DNA of 8,628 nt, taken from Legionellales bacterium UBA5158. Its GTDB lineage: Bacteria; Pseudomonadota; Gammaproteobacteria; DSM-16500. The stretch is from the NCBI GenBank assembly GCA_002413665.1, contig DHXK01000001.1, positions 5,277 through 13,904 of the forward strand, given 5' to 3'. Below are positions 7,046 through 8,628 of the stretch, piece by piece. The notes below the pieces were generated by a model, which saw only the letters and a program-made list of their open reading frames with translations, was not told the origin of the DNA and did no database searches. The translations under genes and the position numbers were made by a program. The first letter of the stretch is position 1. Each line of letters starts with the position of its first letter.

Positions 7046-7432
7046 ATGAATAAAATTTTTTACATCGCAATAGCCTTATTTGCTAGCTTTCAGGTTGGAG
7101 CTAAAAGCGTCTTAGATTACTCATATCTCGTGACGCATCCAACAACATTAGAGAAAGAATATGAGCGTTGCCAGCATGTTAGTGACCCTAATTGTAATGT
7201 GGTAAAGCTAGCAATAGGGTATTTTGTGCAGTTAGTTAATGAGAGGCGTGATGATCCACAAGGCTTTGGCAAGCTGACTTTAGCAAGTCAATTGCAGTTA
7301 TCCAATGCTGAAATTCTCTTCAAAGAAACAGCGTTAGACAGTCCTAATTATGCAGCGGCTAAACAAGATTTTGAAAATCAACAGCAAAAAGTGAATACCT
7401 TAATGGCGGTGATTGAATCTACTTCTATGTAG
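7046..7432 (+). CDS. Small exported protein with an EexN-like two-cysteine motif
   Basis: A 128-residue protein with a clear Sec signal peptide (MNKIF, a hydrophobic core to about residue 17, likely cleavage after AKS or nearby, about 19-21). There is no lipobox cysteine, so it should be a soluble periplasmic protein rather than a lipoprotein. The mature N-terminus reads SYLVTHPTTLEKEYERCQ ... DPNC (26-50) with Cys42 and Cys50, which could form a disulfide. The pattern YL-x-x-HP-x-x-L ... C ... DPNC resembles EexN-type entry-exclusion proteins of conjugative type IV systems, which are usually lipoproteins. The rest (about 55-125) is predicted helical and Gln-rich. It lies 24 bases after the IcmD-like gene and is probably co-transcribed, which fits a secretion or conjugation-related envelope role. 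The coding call is firm; the EexN resemblance is a motif-level impression. Confidence 0.75.
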   Translation: MNKIFYIAIALFASFQVGAKSVLDYSYLVTHPTTLEKEYERCQHVSDPNCNVVKLAIGYFVQLVNERRDDPQGFGKLTLASQLQLSNAEILFKETALDSPNYAAAKQDFENQQQKVNTLMAVIESTSM

Positions 7433-7453
7433 GAGTATGGGTATCATATCCTG

Positions 7454-7921
7454 CTAACGATGATAAGGATGCTTTTGAATAATGCTCCATGCGCGATAAA
7501 GTTGTTCAGCAATCACGACACGAACGAGCGGATGGGGAAGAGTGAGGGGTGACAACGACCATTTCAGTTGGGATTTTTGCAGACAATTAGCAGACAAACC
7601 ATCTGGTCCACCCACTAGCAGATCAACATCTAGACTAGCATCGTGCCATTTTTGCAATCCTTCAGCTAGTTGTGGTGTAGACCATGACTTCCCCAACACA
7701 TCCAAGGAAATAACAAGATTGCCTGGCTTAATAAGACTGAGAATTTTTTCTCCTTCAGATTCTGTCAGGCGTTTGATATCGACTTGTTTAGAGCGTTTTT
7801 CTGCAGGAATTTCGATTAATTTAAGTTTGTACCCTAGCGGTAATCGTTTTGCATATTCTTGAAAACCTTCATTAATCCATGCTGGCATTTTATTGCCTAT
7901 AGCAATTAAGCGCAGCAGCAT
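7454..7921 (-). CDS. rlmH: 23S rRNA (pseudouridine-1915-N3) methyltransferase RlmH
   Basis: RlmH is a SPOUT-class methyltransferase that uses SAM to methylate pseudouridine 1915 in helix 69 of 23S rRNA on assembled 70S ribosomes. At 155 residues it equals the E. coli protein. Matching blocks are KMPAWINEGFQEY (11-23), LIEIPAEKR (35-43), DIKR with the EGE that follows (48-58), the SAM-binding knot GGPDG (104-108), LTLPHPLVRV (127-136) and LYRAWSI near 141-147. The C-terminal YHR (153-155), needed for target binding, is present; only the final Glu of E. coli is missing. It begins six bases after rsfS, with an AGGA inside the rsfS end as a weak ribosome-binding site, so the two are translated from one mRNA. 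It is the last gene of the unit and runs convergently into the EexN-like gene 21 bases away. Confidence 0.97.
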   Translation of the reverse strand: MLLRLIAIGNKMPAWINEGFQEYAKRLPLGYKLKLIEIPAEKRSKQVDIKRLTESEGEKILSLIKPGNLVISLDVLGKSWSTPQLAEGLQKWHDASLDVDLLVGGPDGLSANCLQKSQLKWSLSPLTLPHPLVRVVIAEQLYRAWSIIQKHPYHR

Positions 7922-7927
7922 GTGGGT

Positions 7928-8278
7928 TTAATCCTGTTGTTTTTCGCGTTGTTTACGAATAGGTTCCCATAAGTCTTCGAGGTGATAATAAGCACGTGTA
8001 GCAGCTAACATGACATGTACAACGACATCACCTAAATCCACAATAACCCATTCGCCTTCACGTTCACCTTCCATACGAACTGGGGTGACTTTTTGGTGTT
8101 TAGCCGTAGTTGCTACGTTTTGCGCAAGTGAGATGACATGGCGGCTTGAGCGGCCAGTGCAAATGATCATGACATCTGTAATGGTCGTAATGTCATGCAC
8201 ATCGATGGCGACTACATCAACGGCTTTTAGATCGTGTAAAGCTTGAATAGCTAGTTCTTGTAATTGTTCTGTTTGCAT
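7928..8278 (-). CDS. rsfS: Ribosomal silencing factor RsfS (YbeB/Iojap family)
   Basis: RsfS binds ribosomal protein uL14 (RplN) on the 50S subunit and blocks joining with 30S, lowering translation in starvation or stationary phase. At 116 residues it is slightly longer than E. coli (105) because of a charged C-terminal tail (RKQREKQQD). The family core is clear: DVVAIDVHDITTITDVMIICTG (21-42), SSRHV (44-48), EGEREGEWVIVDLGDVVVHVM (70-90) and YYHLEDLW (97-104). The ATG at 8278 is preceded by a moderate GGAACGAGA. nadD lies 63 bases upstream and rlmH six bases downstream, the common nadD-rsfS-rlmH arrangement. Confidence 0.96.
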   Translation of the reverse strand: MQTEQLQELAIQALHDLKAVDVVAIDVHDITTITDVMIICTGRSSRHVISLAQNVATTAKHQKVTPVRMEGEREGEWVIVDLGDVVVHVMLAATRAYYHLEDLWEPIRKQREKQQD

Positions 8279-8341
8279 TCTCGTTCCAATTTAAATAAAT
8301 AGTTGAGCAATTAATATTCTATGACATTAAGCGTGGAGGGA

Positions 8342-8628
8342 TTATATCCTATTCCCACCATAGGTGCTATGCGTTTTGATGTAATTATATACACCGTCAG
8401 GCAGTAGGAAGCGTACGTTTTGATTTAATGCGATTTGTTTACGAATGACGGTTGCAGAAATTTCTAGTGACGTAACAGGATGCAGTAAAATCTTGCCTGC
8501 TAACTGGCTATGCAATTCATCCTTATTGTCTACATATCGTTCTTTTAATAAATCAGCGATCAATCCACTTTGTGGTAATTCATACTGAGGTCTATGTGCA
8601 ACCACTAGGTGTGACAACTGTCTCTTAT
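8342..8628 (-). CDS. nadD: Nicotinate-nucleotide adenylyltransferase NadD, C-terminal part; 5' end outside the window
   Basis: NadD transfers AMP from ATP to nicotinate mononucleotide, making deamido-NAD in the NAD synthesis pathway. About 91-94 of the usual ~210 residues are present. They include HLVVAHRP near the window edge, and LLHPVTSLEISATVIRKQI, containing the C-terminal nucleotidyltransferase signature (I-S-x-T/A-x-IR), followed by VRFLLPDGVYNYI, all typical of NadD C-termini. The N-terminal nucleotide-binding half (GGxFxPxHxGH) lies outside. The frame stays open to the edge, and the TTG at 8617 is internal, not a start. The outermost 11 bases (8618-8628) look like sequencing adapter, so the three codons read there (KRQ) should not be trusted. 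It is the upstream partner of rsfS. Confidence 0.9.
   Translation of the reverse strand, partial: KRQLSHLVVAHRPQYELPQSGLIADLLKERYVDNKDELHSQLAGKILLHPVTSLEISATVIRKQIALNQNVRFLLPDGVYNYIKTHSTYGGNRI
8618..8628. other. Probable Tn5/Nextera mosaic-end adapter remnant at the sequence end
   Basis: The final 11 bases, CTGTCTCTTAT, are identical to the first 11 bases of the 19-base transposase mosaic end used in tagmentation libraries (CTGTCTCTTATACACATCT), in the orientation expected for read-through at a right-hand contig end. The natural coding sequence of nadD probably ends at 8617 in this assembly. Confidence 0.75.

Noticed and set aside
7442..7465. Small hairpin TATCAT ... ATGATA as terminator after the EexN-like gene
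   Set aside because: Six weak pairs with a 12-base loop and no T-run; too weak to call.
7542..7862. Plus-strand open frame opposite rlmH (and a similar one at 8010-8246 opposite rsfS)
   Set aside because: Both are fully antisense to confident conserved genes, and their composition (Ser/Thr/Arg/Cys-rich) is typical of shadow frames.
8615..8617. TTG at 8617 as a nadD start, making a short intact gene
   Set aside because: The protein would lack the whole nucleotide-binding half of NadD; it is the truncated C-terminal part at a sequence end.

Overview
The window reads as a chromosomal segment of a low-GC gammaproteobacterium (GC roughly 40% by eye). The housekeeping proteins MurJ, IleS, LspA, RlmH and RsfS closely follow their E. 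coli relatives. A small membrane protein of the IcmD/IcmC (Dot/Icm type IVB secretion) family points to the order Legionellales, possibly a Coxiellaceae/Rickettsiella/Berkiella-like intracellular bacterium. The order is an inference from that one gene and general composition; genus cannot be decided here.

Layout. (1) 1-1268: 3' part of murJ (lipid II flippase), plus strand, N-terminus outside the window. (2) 1265-1912: an unrecognised 215-residue helical soluble protein on the minus strand; its stop overlaps the murJ stop in a shared TTAA. It sits where many relatives carry ribF. (3) 1913-2071: divergent promoter region. (4) 2072-5471: ileS and lspA, probably one transcript, separated by 94 bases holding an imperfect palindrome. 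(5) 5496-6647: an alpha/beta hydrolase on the minus strand, convergent with lspA. (6) 6692-7432: a divergent two-gene unit made of an IcmD-like three-helix membrane protein and a small exported protein with a two-cysteine motif reminiscent of EexN entry-exclusion proteins. (7) 7454-8628: minus-strand unit nadD (partial), rsfS, rlmH.

Functionally, most of the window is conserved core: peptidoglycan precursor flipping, Ile-tRNA charging, lipoprotein signal cleavage, NAD synthesis, ribosome silencing and 23S rRNA methylation. The accessory material is the 215-residue orphan, the hydrolase and the secretion-like pair. The most interesting biological points are the orphan IcmD-like/EexN-like pair outside any visible dot/icm cluster, and an IleS whose two best-known active-site signatures (HIGH and GWDCHG) are both altered. 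The last 11 bases are identical to the start of the Tn5/Nextera mosaic-end adapter and are probably not genomic.

No tRNA, rRNA, CRISPR array, insertion sequence or integrase was seen. There is no gene-free stretch over 300 bases.
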